A stretch of DNA of 64,000 nt from Streptomyces fulvoviolaceus (GTDB lineage Bacteria > Actinomycetota > Actinomycetes > Streptomycetales > Streptomycetaceae), in NCBI RefSeq assembly GCF_000718165.1, contig NZ_JOEY01000036.1, forward strand, positions 38,295-102,294, read 5' to 3'. Numbering within the stretch: the stretch's first letter is position 1; the number at the start of each line of letters is the position of its first letter. Positions 8,592 to 17,235 of this stretch are shown here, piece by piece. The position numbers and the translations under genes are program-made. The notes under the pieces were generated by a model. It saw only the letters and a list, made by a program, of their open reading frames with translations. It made no database searches and was not told the origin of the DNA.

Positions 8592-8965
8592 CGCCCGCGG
8601 GCCGTGAGGACGTCGTCCATCCGCCCCTCCACGAACTCGATGAGGCCGATGAGCCGCTCGGCGACCCCGCGGCCCAGCGGCGTCAGTTCGTAGTCCACGC
8701 GGGGCGGGTTGGTCGGCTGGGCCTCGCGGTGCACCAGGCCGTCGCGCTCCAGCGCGTGCAGGGTCTGGGACAGCATCTTCTCGCTCACGCCGTCGACGCG
8801 ACGGCGCAGCTCGTTGAAGCGCAGGGAGCGCTCGTACAGGGCGCCGAGCGTGAGTGCGCCCCAGCGTCCCGTGACGTGCTCCAGCGTGCCGCGCGAGGGA
8901 CAGGCCTTGGCGAACACGTCGTACGGGAGGTCCTGCACCTCCGTGGGCTGCTGCGTGGTGTCCAT
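8564..8965 (-). CDS. HxlR/MarR-type winged-helix transcriptional regulator
   Basis: This 133-aa protein has the HxlR-family layout. A conserved Cys ([18 protein letters not shown]) lies near residue 21, followed by the winged helix [20 protein letters not shown] and [16 protein letters not shown], then the wing [11 protein letters not shown]. Such proteins often sense redox or electrophile stress through the N-terminal Cys. It is convergent with mutM, overlapping it by 28 bp. Its promoter region contains a 19-bp perfect palindrome (8996-9034) that could be its own operator. The target genes are unknown. Confidence 0.9.
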   Translation of the reverse strand: MDTTQQPTEVQDLPYDVFAKACPSRGTLEHVTGRWGALTLGALYERSLRFNELRRRVDGVSEKMLSQTLHALERDGLVHREAQPTNPPRVDYELTPLGRGVAERLIGLIEFVEGRMDDVLTARGRYDETRGAR

Positions 8966-8995
8966 ACATCAAGCGTACGTGAACGCAGCGCTAAC

Positions 8996-9034
8996 CAACA
9001 GGGAGCACTAACCACTGGTTAGTGCTCCCTGTTG
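8996..9034. promoter_or_regulatory. 19-bp perfect palindrome: terminator and/or HxlR operator
   Basis: The sequence 8996-9014 is the exact reverse complement of 9016-9034, with a single C between. It lies 3 bp past the stop of the CAP-domain gene and 30 bp upstream of the HxlR start, both read on the minus strand. The motif CTAACCA appears within it and again at 8991-8997. It can act as an intrinsic terminator for the CAP gene, and it also occupies the HxlR promoter region. Confidence 0.7.
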
Positions 9035-9037
9035 TGG

Positions 9038-10207
9038 CTAGTAACCGAAGTCCTGCGTCCACCAGGGGCCACCCGACGCGATGTGCACCCCGACGCCCAG
9101 CGTCTTGAAGTCGCAGTTCAGGATGTTGGCCTTGTGGCCCGGGCTGTTCATCCAGGCCTCCATCACCGCGGCCGCGTCGGCCTGCCCCCGGGCGATGTTC
9201 TCGCCGCCGAGGTTGGTGATGCCGGCCTTCTCCGCGCGGTCCCACGGAGTCGCGCCGCTCGGGTCGGTGTGGTCGAAGAAGCCCTGCTCGGCCATGGCCT
9301 CGCTGAAGGCCTGGGCCAGCTCGGTCAGCGCGCTGTTGGCGGCCACGGGGCTGCAGCCCACCTTGGCCCGCTCGACGTTGACGAGCTTCAGCACCTCGGC
9401 CCCGGCCGCCGTCTCCGCGGAGACCGCCACCGGGGCGGTGGTCTTCTTCGCCGGCTCCTTGTCCTTCTGTGAAGGAGTCGTCTTCGGCTTCTTGCTCGGC
9501 GTGGCCGTCGGCTTCTTCGACGGCGCCTCGGTCGGCGCGGCCGTCGAGGTCGAGGGGGACACCGAGGGCGAGGCGGAGCGGTCGGCGTCGCGGCTCGTGG
9601 ACGTGCCGTCGTCGCGGCTGTCGGCGCTGCCGGAGGTGCCGCCCTGCTCGGTCGGGTTGCTGGTCGGCGAGCCCGCCGCCTGCACGTCGCCGCCGCTGGT
9701 GGTGCCGCCGCCGAGCTTGTAGGTCTCCAGGCCGGGCACCACACCCGTGGCGACCGCGACGGTGCCGATGGCGACGGCCGCCGAGACGCCGAGCAGACCG
9801 GTCTTGACCGGCGTCCCGACCCTCTTCTTGCGCCGGCGGCGCGAACCGCCGCGCCCGGAGCCGTCGTCGGGCGCGAAGCCGCCACTGCGCAGCACCGTCG
9901 TGCCGGTGGTCCGGGCGTACTCGTCGTCCGTCGCGAAGAGGTACGCCTCGCTCTGGCCGTAGCCGCCCGTGTGTGCCTCGGGGTTCAGATAGGGCGCGAT
10001 GCCGACGGTGGGCATCTCTCCCGTGTGGAAGCCCAGCGGGTCGTAGTCGTACGAGTCCCGGGGGTCGAAGCTGTGAGGGTCCCGCTGGTCGAAGCCGTAC
10101 GAGTCCTGCGGGGCGTAGCCGCTCGTATAAGCGCCGTGTGTTCCTGTTACCCCCGTGGCGCGGCCCGTGGCGGCGCGGCCGGCGGCGGAGCGTCGGTGGC
10201 GTCCCAT
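9038..10207 (-). CDS. Membrane-anchored CAP/SCP-domain protein
   Basis: This 389-aa protein starts at ATG 10207 behind a GGAAGG element. Residues 1-120 are cytoplasmic and rich in Tyr/Asp/Gly with repeats such as RDSYDYDP. An Arg/Lys cluster (GSRRRRKKRVG) precedes one membrane segment (TGLLGVSAAVAIGTVAVATG, near residue 135). Residues about 160-265 are a Ser/Thr/Pro/Lys wall-spanning linker. The C-terminal 120 residues form a CAP domain (LVNVERAKVGCSP, HTDPSG, GENIARGQ, WMNSPGHKANIL). The topology suggests an extracellular CAP domain. The catalytic role of bacterial CAP proteins is not established. The palindrome at 8996-9034 follows. Confidence 0.88.
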   Translation of the reverse strand: MGRHRRSAAGRAATGRATGVTGTHGAYTSGYAPQDSYGFDQRDPHSFDPRDSYDYDPLGFHTGEMPTVGIAPYLNPEAHTGGYGQSEAYLFATDDEYARTTGTTVLRSGGFAPDDGSGRGGSRRRRKKRVGTPVKTGLLGVSAAVAIGTVAVATGVVPGLETYKLGGGTTSGGDVQAAGSPTSNPTEQGGTSGSADSRDDGTSTSRDADRSASPSVSPSTSTAAPTEAPSKKPTATPSKKPKTTPSQKDKEPAKKTTAPVAVSAETAAGAEVLKLVNVERAKVGCSPVAANSALTELAQAFSEAMAEQGFFDHTDPSGATPWDRAEKAGITNLGGENIARGQADAAAVMEAWMNSPGHKANILNCDFKTLGVGVHIASGGPWWTQDFGY

Positions 10208-10375
10208 GTCCTTGCCTTCCTCGTCTTGGCGGTCGACGCGTCCCCCCGGCCAACCAACATCACAAAACTCACACGATCGAGTGAGTTTCGTATGAGATTC
10301 ATTGGGAGGGGACGGTACCGCATGGCGCCAGGGGAGGAAGTGCCCAGAGAGACATTGGCCCGTTAGGTTGCACTC

Positions 10376-10657
10376 ATGAGCGAGGATGTGCGACTGGTCG
10401 CCTGGGTGCGTGGACGCGTCCAAGGTGTGGGTTTCCGCTGGTTCACGCGGGCCAAGGCCCTGGAGATCGGCGGCCTGAGTGGTTTTGCTCTCAATTTGGG
10501 CGACGGACGGGTCCAGGTGGTCGCCGAGGGGCCGCGGCCGGGATGCGAAGGGCTCCTCGACTGGCTCCGGGGTGCCGACACGCCCGGTCATGTGGACGGT
10601 GTCACCGAGATCTGGGACACACCTCGCGGGGGTTACGACGGCTTCGCCATCCGTTGA
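10376..10657 (+). CDS. acyP: Acylphosphatase
   Basis: Acylphosphatase hydrolyses carboxyl-phosphate bonds. The 93-aa length and the signature [18 protein letters not shown] (near residue 11), containing the phosphate-binding loop and catalytic Arg, identify the family. The second signature Asn is in [19 protein letters not shown]. It is a stand-alone enzyme divergent from the CAP-domain gene and upstream of the small coiled-coil gene and smc. Confidence 0.95.
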   Translation: MSEDVRLVAWVRGRVQGVGFRWFTRAKALEIGGLSGFALNLGDGRVQVVAEGPRPGCEGLLDWLRGADTPGHVDGVTEIWDTPRGGYDGFAIR

Positions 10658-11040
10658 GCCGGTTCTGTAAAACAGCCCAGGCGGAAGCGGAGGGACATGC
10701 CACTGGCACCTGCCCGGAGCAGAAAGGGCCTGGTGGTTGCCAAGAACGGCTTGTCGTGGGAGGCTCCGCCATTAAGGATGATCGCTACGCCCTGAGGGCC
10801 CCGCAGGAGTCGCTGCGCAGCCGCTTTCCGGCCGCATGCCCCCGGGTTGCCCGCCAATACAGGGCGTGATCGTGTTGACCGTCAAACTTTTTGGTGAGAC
10901 GCTGAAAGCACCCCGCGCACCTTAGCTGTTTGGCATGTAAGAACGGCAGCAAGACCACAAAAGTGTCAAGCATCGCGGGTGCGATTCCCTCACGACCCAC
11001 ACCGCTTCGGTCGGTCACTCAGTGTGGAGGACCATCCATC
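10658..11040. other. Long non-coding leader upstream of a small conserved gene
   Basis: No open reading frame with coding bias is visible in these 383 bp. The right half (about 10870-11040) is clearly less GC-rich, with TTGACCGTCAA (a palindrome at 10876-10886 that includes a -35-like TTGACC), CAAACTTTTTGG and several A-runs. This suggests a promoter plus a 5' leader of up to 150 nt before the GGAGG that precedes the ATG at 11041. No known riboswitch motif was recognised. Confidence 0.4.
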
Positions 11041-11244
11041 ATGGCAAAGGCGCTTCTCGGTTACGTCGGCGGCTCTGACCCGCGACTCATCGCCGAGATG
11101 CGACGGCTCCAGCAGCGCGTACAGGACCTGGAATCCGAGCTCGGTCGGATCCAGGCGGAGAACGACGCGCTCGCGGCTGCCGCTTCTCACGACTCGCTTC
11201 TCGAGAGCATCGACGCACACCAGGCGGAGCCTGCGCTCACCTGA
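11041..11244 (+). CDS. Small conserved coiled-coil protein (67 aa)
   Basis: The function is not recognised. The 67-aa protein opens MAKALLGYVGGSDPRLIAEM and continues with a short leucine-zipper-like helix (RRLQQRVQDLESELGRIQAE, residues about 21-40) and an Ala/Asp/Ser tail. A clear GTGGAGGA ribosome-binding site lies 9 bp upstream of the ATG, and a textbook terminator (11314-11335) follows, so it is a separate transcription unit. The helix suggests a dimer and a structural or adaptor role; that is inference. It lies upstream of smc. Confidence 0.75.
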   Translation: MAKALLGYVGGSDPRLIAEMRRLQQRVQDLESELGRIQAENDALAAAASHDSLLESIDAHQAEPALT

Positions 11245-11313
11245 TCACTGCACCGCACGACGACAAGCAGTGGTTGGGCGGCCTGTATCAACCGCTAAGT
11301 TGTCAGAGTCTGC

Positions 11314-11335
11314 AAGGGACGCTTCGGCGTCCCTT
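11314..11335 (+). terminator. Intrinsic terminator with UUCG loop
   Basis: A 9-bp stem AAGGGACGC/GCGTCCCTT (11314-11322 and 11327-11335) closed by a TTCG tetraloop is followed by CTTTCTTG. It ends the small coiled-coil gene's transcript, 69 bp after its stop, before smc. Confidence 0.92.
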
Positions 11336-11452
11336 CTTTCTTGCCCCCGCGCACCCGTTCACTCTCTTTAACGTCTGGTGTGCCCTGCACGTTCATGGGT
11401 GAAACCGTGGGTTCATGGAGTGAGACACCCCCGGAAGGTAGAGTCCAGCGGC

Positions 11453-14400
11453 GTGCACCTCAAGGCCCTGACCCTGCGCGGGTTCAAGTCGTTCGCCTCG
11501 GCGACCACGCTCCGGTTCGAGCCGGGAATCACGTGTGTCGTGGGGCCGAACGGCTCGGGCAAGTCCAATGTCGTGGACGCGCTCAGCTGGGTCATGGGCG
11601 AGCAGGGTGCCAAGTCGCTGCGCGGCGGCAAGATGGAGGACGTCATCTTCGCCGGCACCACCGGGCGTCCCCCGCTGGGCCGCGCCGAGGTGTCCCTGAC
11701 CATCGACAACTCCGACGGCGCACTGCCCATCGAGTACGCCGAGGTCACCATCACGCGGATCATGTTCCGCAACGGCGGCAGCGAGTACCAGATCAACGGC
11801 GACACCTGCCGCCTCCTCGACATCCAGGAACTCCTCTCCGACTCCGGCATCGGCCGCGAGATGCACGTCATCGTCGGCCAGGGCCAGCTCGACTCCGTCC
11901 TGCACGCCGACCCGATGGGCCGCCGCGCCTTCATCGAGGAGGCGGCCGGCGTCCTCAAACACCGCAAGCGCAAGGAGAAGGCGCTCAGGAAACTGGACGC
12001 GATGCAGGCCAACCTCGCGCGCGTGCAGGACCTGACGGACGAGCTGCGGCGGCAGCTCAAGCCCCTCGGCCGTCAGGCCGCGGTGGCGCGCAGGGCCGCC
12101 GTCATCCAGGCCGATCTGCGCGACGCCCGGCTGCGCCTCCTCGCCGACGATCTCGTACGGCTGCGCCAGGCGCTGACGGCCGAGATCGCCGACGAGGCCG
12201 CCCTCAAGGAACGCAAGGAAGCCGCCGAGCTGGAGCTGAAGAAGGCGCTCCAGCGGGAGGCCCTCCTGGAGGACGAGGTACGGCAGCTCACGCCACGGCT
12301 GCAGCGTGGCCAGCAGACCTGGTACGAGCTCTCCCAGCTCGCCGAGCGGGTGCGCGGCACGATCTCGCTGGCCGACGCGCGCGTGAAGAGCGCGACTTCG
12401 GCGCCTCCCGAGGAGCGGCGCGGCCGCGATCCCGAGGACATGGAGCGCGAGGCCGCCCGGATCCGGGAGCAGGAGGCCGAGCTCGAAGCGGCCCTGGAGG
12501 CGGCCGAGCATGCCCTGGAGGACACGGTCGCCCACCGCGCCGAGCTGGAACGCGAACTCGCCCAGGAGGAACGGCGCCTGAAGGACGTCGCTCGGGCCAT
12601 CGCCGACCGCCGCGAGGGCCTCGCCCGGTTGAACGGCCAGGTCAACGCGGCCCGTTCGCGCGCCGCCTCCGCCCAGGCCGAGATCGACCGCCTGGCCGCC
12701 GCCCGGGACGAGGCCCAGGAGCGGGCCTTCGCCGCGCAGGAGGAGTACGAGGCGCTGAAGGCGGAGGTGGACGGCCTCGATGCCGGTGACGCGGAACTCG
12801 GCGAACAGCACGAGGCCGCGAAGGCCGCGCTGGCCGAGGCGGAGGCCGCCCTGACCGCCGCCCGCGAGGCGACCACCGCGGCCGAGCGTAAACGGGCCGC
12901 GACCCAGGCCCGCCACGAGGCGCTGGCGCTGGGGCTGCGCCGCAAGGACGGCACGGGGGCGCTGCTCGGCGCGAAGGACCGACTCACGGGACTGCTGGGC
13001 CCGGCAGCGGAGCTGCTGACGGTGACGCCGGGCCACGAGGTCGCCCTGGCCGCGGCTTTCGGCGCGGCGGCGGACGCCCTGGCGGTGACCTCCCCGTCGG
13101 CGGCGGCCGACGCGATCCGCCTGCTGCGCAAACAGGACGGGGGGAGGGCGTCGCTCCTGTTGGCAGGGGTGCCGGAGGAGCCGATGTCGGGGGAGACTCC
13201 CTTGAGGGGCGCGGGGAACCGCGCGACCAGCCACGACGAGCCGGTGGACGCCCAAAGACCTCACGCGGCGGATTTCGTCCGCGGACCTTCCGACCTCATG
13301 CCCGCTGTACGGCGCCTCCTGCGCGGCATCGTCGTAGTCGACACCCTCGAGGACGCCGAGGAACTCGTATACGCGCGCCCCGACCTCACCGCCGTCACCG
13401 CTGAAGGCGACCTCCTCGGCGCCCACTTCGCACACGGCGGTTCCGCAGGGGCGCCCAGCCTCCTCGAAGTACAGGCCTCCGTGGACGAGGCCGCCGCCGA
13501 GCTGGAAGAGCTGGCGGTGCGGTGCGAGGAACTCGCAGAGGCCCAGCACGCGGCAGTCGACCGGCGCAAAGCCTCCGCCGCGTCCGTCGAGGAACTGGGC
13601 GAGCGGCGCCGGACCGCCGACCGGGAGAAGTCGGCCGTAGCACAGCAGTTGGGGCGGCTGTCCGGGCAGGCGCGGGGCGCCGCCGGGGAGGCCGAGCGGT
13701 CCACCGCGGCCGCCGCGCGGGCCCAGGAAGCGCTGGAGAGAGCACTCCAGGAGGTCGAGGAGCTGGCCGAACGCCTCGAGGTCGCCGAGGAGATGCCCGT
13801 AGAGGAAGAGCCCGACACCTCGGTACGGGACCGTCTCGCCGCCGACGGGGCCAACGCGCGGCAGACCGAGATGGAGGCCCGCCTCCAGGTCCGTACACAC
13901 GAGGAACGCGTCAAAGGGCTCGCCGGCCGCGCCGACTCCCTCGACCGCGCCGCCCGAGCGGAGCGCGACGCACGCGCGCGTGCCGAACAGCGGCGGGCGC
14001 GGCTCAGACACGAGGCCGCGGTCGCCGAAGCCGTCGCCTCCGGGGCGCGGCAGCTGCTCCTCCACGTCGAGGTGTCGCTCGCGCGCGCGGACGAGGAGCG
14101 GACGGCGGCGGAGGCGGCCAAGGCCCGCAGGGAGCAGGAACTGACCGCCGCTCGCAGCACGGGCCGCGATCTCAAGGCTGAACTCGACAAGTTGACGGAT
14201 TCGGTGCACCGCGGCGAGGTGCTCGGCGCCGAGAAGCGGATGCGGATCGAGCAGCTGGAGACCAAGGCACTGGAGGAGCTCGGTGTCGAACCGGCGGGGC
14301 TGGTGGCCGAGTACGGCCCGCAGCAGCCGGTGCCGCCCTCGCTCGCAGCCGAGGGCGAGGAACTGCCGGAGGACCCGGAGCACCCGCGCAACCAGCCCAA

Positions 14401-15055
14401 GCAGTTCCACCGGGCCGAGCAGGAGAAGCGGCTCAAGGCCGCCGAACGCGCCTACCAGCAGCTCGGCAAGGTCAACCCGCTCGCCCTGGAGGAGTTCGCG
14501 GCGCTGGAGGAGCGCCACAAGTTCCTCAGCGAGCAGCTGGAGGACCTGAAGAAGACCCGCGCCGACCTGCTCCAGGTCGTCAAGGAGGTCGACGAGCGGG
14601 TCGAGCAGGTCTTCACCGAGGCGTTCCGGGACACGGCGCTCCAGTTCGAGGGCGTCTTCAGCCGGCTGTTCCCGGGTGGTGAGGGGCGACTCATCCTGAC
14701 CGATCCCGACAACATGCTCACCACCGGTGTCGACGTCGAGGCCCGGCCGCCGGGCAAGAAGGTCAAGCGGCTGTCGCTGCTCTCCGGCGGGGAGCGGTCG
14801 CTGACCGCCGTCGCGATGCTGGTGTCGATCTTCAAGGCCCGGCCCAGCCCGTTCTATGTGATGGACGAGGTCGAGGCCGCCCTCGACGACACCAACCTCC
14901 AGCGGCTGATCCGGATCATGCAGGAGCTGCAGGAGGCCTCGCAGCTGATCGTGATCACGCACCAGAAGCGGACCATGGAGGTCGCCGACGCGCTGTACGG
15001 CGTCTCCATGCAGGGCGACGGTGTGTCGAAGGTCATCTCACAGCGCCTGCGCTAG
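11453..15055 (+). CDS. smc: Chromosome segregation ATPase SMC
   Basis: SMC forms the ring ATPase of the Smc-ScpAB condensin that folds and segregates the chromosome. The 1200-aa product has Walker A GPNGSGKSNVVDALSW near residue 32, two long Ala/Glu/Arg coiled coils (about 170-500 and 690-1030), a hinge (about 505-685), the C-terminal signature LLSGGERSLTAVAML and Walker B FYVMDEVEAALDD. The start is GTG 11453 (MHLKALTLRGFKSFASATTL), the family's normal N-terminus; upstream in-frame codons look non-coding. A stretch of about 30 residues in the hinge (near 581-612) is encoded by an interspersed-repeat sequence (13205-13238). Transcription from its own promoter after the terminator at 11335 is likely. 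Confidence 0.97.
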   Translation: MHLKALTLRGFKSFASATTLRFEPGITCVVGPNGSGKSNVVDALSWVMGEQGAKSLRGGKMEDVIFAGTTGRPPLGRAEVSLTIDNSDGALPIEYAEVTITRIMFRNGGSEYQINGDTCRLLDIQELLSDSGIGREMHVIVGQGQLDSVLHADPMGRRAFIEEAAGVLKHRKRKEKALRKLDAMQANLARVQDLTDELRRQLKPLGRQAAVARRAAVIQADLRDARLRLLADDLVRLRQALTAEIADEAALKERKEAAELELKKALQREALLEDEVRQLTPRLQRGQQTWYELSQLAERVRGTISLADARVKSATSAPPEERRGRDPEDMEREAARIREQEAELEAALEAAEHALEDTVAHRAELERELAQEERRLKDVARAIADRREGLARLNGQVNAARSRAASAQAEIDRLAAARDEAQERAFAAQEEYEALKAEVDGLDAGDAELGEQHEAAKAALAEAEAALTAAREATTAAERKRAATQARHEALALGLRRKDGTGALLGAKDRLTGLLGPAAELLTVTPGHEVALAAAFGAAADALAVTSPSAAADAIRLLRKQDGGRASLLLAGVPEEPMSGETPLRGAGNRATSHDEPVDAQRPHAADFVRGPSDLMPAVRRLLRGIVVVDTLEDAEELVYARPDLTAVTAEGDLLGAHFAHGGSAGAPSLLEVQASVDEAAAELEELAVRCEELAEAQHAAVDRRKASAASVEELGERRRTADREKSAVAQQLGRLSGQARGAAGEAERSTAAAARAQEALERALQEVEELAERLEVAEEMPVEEEPDTSVRDRLAADGANARQTEMEARLQVRTHEERVKGLAGRADSLDRAARAERDARARAEQRRARLRHEAAVAEAVASGARQLLLHVEVSLARADEERTAAEAAKARREQELTAARSTGRDLKAELDKLTDSVHRGEVLGAEKRMRIEQLETKALEELGVEPAGLVAEYGPQQPVPPSLAAEGEELPEDPEHPRNQPKQFHRAEQEKRLKAAERAYQQLGKVNPLALEEFAALEERHKFLSEQLEDLKKTRADLLQVVKEVDERVEQVFTEAFRDTALQFEGVFSRLFPGGEGRLILTDPDNMLTTGVDVEARPPGKKVKRLSLLSGGERSLTAVAMLVSIFKARPSPFYVMDEVEAALDDTNLQRLIRIMQELQEASQLIVITHQKRTMEVADALYGVSMQGDGVSKVISQRLR
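13205..13238 (+). repeat. Streptomyces interspersed repeat embedded in the smc hinge
   Basis: The segment reads AGGGGCGCGGGGAACCGCGC followed by GACCAGCCACGACG, a short sequence found in many intergenic places in Streptomyces genomes. Here it is translated in frame as LRGAGNRATSHDE within the SMC hinge. A 15-bp identical core (reverse complement) occurs at 62889-62903 in an intergenic region of this same window, which supports calling it a repeat. Its wider abundance is from memory, not from a search. Confidence 0.7.
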
Positions 15056-15158
15056 ACCCGTGCGGTCTACACCTACCGCTACCTGCGCTTTTTAATCACT
15101 TCAACTCTTGAACACAAGTGCGTCACACGGCGTCTCATTACTCACACCGAAACCCCTG

Positions 15159-15186
15159 TTGACTTCGAAACTTGAAGGCATAGTCT
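15159..15186 (+). promoter_or_regulatory. Putative promoter of the sugar permease gene
   Basis: TTGACT (15159-15164) and TAGTCT (15181-15186), 16 bp apart, lie about 105 bp upstream of the GTG start in a distinctly AT-richer stretch between smc and the permease. Partial inverted repeats (CTTGAA/TTCAAG-like) around 15098-15177 could be repressor sites. Assigned by eye. Confidence 0.45.
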
Positions 15187-15290
15187 CTGCAACGTTGCTT
15201 TTACCTTCAGGTGGTGGGCAGCACCGAGGTGTGCGCCACTGGAAGGGTCGTCTCACGCCGGCAGCGTTGCCGGTGGCCCGAGGAGTACAC

Positions 15291-16709
15291 GTGACCAGCA
15301 CAGCGCAGGCACCCAAGTCAGGAGCCGGTACGGCTCATCCCGAACATCTCGGGCACGTCATCTTCATCGCGGCGGCGGCCGCGATGGGCGGTTTCCTCTT
15401 CGGCTACGACAGCTCCGTGATCAACGGCGCCGTCGAGGCCATCCGGGGCCGCTACGACATCGGCTCCGCGGCCCTGGCACAGGTCATCGCCATCGCCCTG
15501 ATCGGCTGCGCCATCGGCGCCGCGACCGCCGGCCGGATAGCGGACCGGATCGGCCGTATCCGCTGCATGCAGATCTCCGCCGTGCTCTTCACGGTCAGCG
15601 CCGTCGGCTCGGCGCTCCCCTTCTCGCTGTACGACCTCGCTTTCTGGCGCGTCATCGGCGGCTTCGCCATCGGCATGGCCTCGGTCATCGGCCCCGCCTA
15701 CATCGCCGAGGTCGCCCCGCCGGCCTACCGCGGTCGCCTCGGCTCCTTCCAGCAGGCCGCGATCGTCATCGGCATCGCCATCTCGCAGCTGGTCAACTGG
15801 GGTCTGCTGAACGCCGCCGGCGGTGACCAGCGCGGCAAGCTGATGGGCCTGGAGGCCTGGCAGGTCATGCTCGGCGTCATGGTGATCCCGGCCATCCTCT
15901 ACGGCCTGCTCTCCTTCGCGATCCCCGAGTCCCCGCGCTTCCTGATCTCCGTCGGCAAGCACGAGCGCGCCCGCGAGATCCTCAAGGAGGTCGAGGGCGA
16001 GAACATCGACATGGACGCCCGTGTCGCCGAGATCGAGCACGGCATGCACAGCGAGCACAAGTCCACCTTCAAGGACCTGCTCGGCGGCTCCTTCTTCTTC
16101 AAGCCGATCGTCTGGATCGGCATCGGCCTCTCGGTCTTCCAGCAGTTCGTCGGCATCAACGTCGCGTTCTACTACTCCTCGACGCTGTGGCAGTCGGTCG
16201 GCGTCGACCCGACGGACTCGTTCTTCTACTCGTTCACGACGTCGATCATCAACATCGTCGGCACCGTGATCGCCATGATCTTCGTGGACCGCGTCGGCCG
16301 TAAGCCGCTGGCCCTCATCGGCTCCGTCGGCATGGTCATCGGTCTCGGCCTCGAGGCCTGGGCCTTCTCGTTCGACCTGGTCGACGGCCAGCTGCCGGCC
16401 ACCCAGGGCTGGGTCGCGCTGATCGCGGCGCACGTCTTCGTCCTCTTCTTCGCCCTCTCCTGGGGTGTCGTGGTCTGGGTCTTCCTCGGCGAGATGTTCC
16501 CGAACAGGATCCGCGCCGCCGCGCTGGGCGTCGCCGCCGCCGCGCAGTGGATCGCCAACTGGGCCATCACCGCGAGCTTCCCGTCGCTGGCCGACTGGAA
16601 CCTCTCCGCGACCTACGTGATCTACACGATCTTCGCCGCGCTCTCCATCCCGTTCGTCCTCAAGTACGTCAAGGAGACGAAGGGCAAGGCGCTGGAGGAG
16701 ATGGGTTGA
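15291..16709 (+). CDS. glcP: MFS sugar:proton symporter, probable glucose permease GlcP
   Basis: This is a 472-aa, twelve-helix member of the sugar porter family. Seen motifs are GGFLFGYDSSVINGA in helix 1, GRIADRIGRI in the loop after helix 2, PESPRFL after helix 6, QQFVGINVAFYYSSTLW in helix 7 and DRVGRKPL in the 8-9 loop. The length and the location directly after smc match the glucose permease GlcP of S. coelicolor, the main glucose uptake system feeding glucose repression. The start is GTG 15291 with AGGAG at 15281; longer in-frame extensions run through the promoter. A strong bidirectional terminator follows. Glucose specificity is inferred by position and similarity. Confidence 0.9.
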   Translation: MTSTAQAPKSGAGTAHPEHLGHVIFIAAAAAMGGFLFGYDSSVINGAVEAIRGRYDIGSAALAQVIAIALIGCAIGAATAGRIADRIGRIRCMQISAVLFTVSAVGSALPFSLYDLAFWRVIGGFAIGMASVIGPAYIAEVAPPAYRGRLGSFQQAAIVIGIAISQLVNWGLLNAAGGDQRGKLMGLEAWQVMLGVMVIPAILYGLLSFAIPESPRFLISVGKHERAREILKEVEGENIDMDARVAEIEHGMHSEHKSTFKDLLGGSFFFKPIVWIGIGLSVFQQFVGINVAFYYSSTLWQSVGVDPTDSFFYSFTTSIINIVGTVIAMIFVDRVGRKPLALIGSVGMVIGLGLEAWAFSFDLVDGQLPATQGWVALIAAHVFVLFFALSWGVVVWVFLGEMFPNRIRAAALGVAAAAQWIANWAITASFPSLADWNLSATYVIYTIFAALSIPFVLKYVKETKGKALEEMG

Positions 16710-16771
16710 GCAGCCCCCAGGAACTCGGGGAGATGGGCCACAACCCCGCTGCCCCTCTCCCCGTACCCCCG

Positions 16772-16812
16772 CCGCCGCCCCGGCTCGGCCACTGACCGAG
16801 CCGGGGCGGCGG
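16772..16812. terminator. Bidirectional terminator between glcP and a convergent gene
   Basis: A perfect 17-bp GC-rich stem (16772-16788 with 16796-16812) and 7-nt loop lies between the stop of the permease (16709) and the stop of the convergent gene (16821). Confidence 0.9.
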
Positions 16813-16820
16813 TGTCGTCG

Positions 16821-17198
16821 TCACCAGATGAGGACGCCGGCCCCGAGCTCCTGGGCGCGCAGGGCGGTCGCCTCGATGTTGTCCAGCCGGGACTCGATCC
16901 CGCTCTCGTGCTCGGCGAGTTCCCGGGGGCGCCGTGTGGTGGTGGCGATCAGCTTGAGGTTCGCCCGCAGCAGCGCGATCTCCTCCAGGAACTCGACGAC
17001 CGTGTCCGCCTCCACGAACAGGTTGCTCACGGCCAACACCGGCATGAAGCGGGCACCCAGCGAGCGCACCGTCTCGGAACCCCACACCGTTTCGCGCCAG
17101 ATCTCGAACCCGGCCGAGTCGTTGCACCCCTCCGGGACGTCGAGGACCAGCCACTCGCCGGTCGCGTCCCGCACGAACACGTCCACGCACAGACTCAT
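16821..17198 (-). CDS. Conserved hypothetical protein (125 aa)
   Basis: Not recognised. The 125-aa soluble protein begins MSLCVDVFVRDATGEWLVLD and contains a mixed beta/alpha pattern followed by a helical C-terminal half (EFLEEIALLRANLKLIATTT, then RRPRELAEHESGIESRLDNI). There is no signal peptide, membrane segment or catalytic motif. Codon usage is typical of the chromosome, so it is likely a real gene. It lies downstream of the LLM oxidoreductase on the same strand with a 37-bp gap, and the two could share a transcript. It converges on glcP through the terminator at 16772-16812. Confidence 0.7.
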   Translation of the reverse strand: MSLCVDVFVRDATGEWLVLDVPEGCNDSAGFEIWRETVWGSETVRSLGARFMPVLAVSNLFVEADTVVEFLEEIALLRANLKLIATTTRRPRELAEHESGIESRLDNIEATALRAQELGAGVLIW

Positions 17199-17235
17199 GG
17201 GCCCAGTGGATCACCGCATCGGCGGACCGCGCAGG

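Noticed and set aside
11393..14962. A 1189-codon open frame on the minus strand opposite smc
   Set aside because: It is the antisense shadow of smc in very GC-rich DNA. It has no family motifs, while smc on the plus strand has Walker A, hinge and signature motifs.
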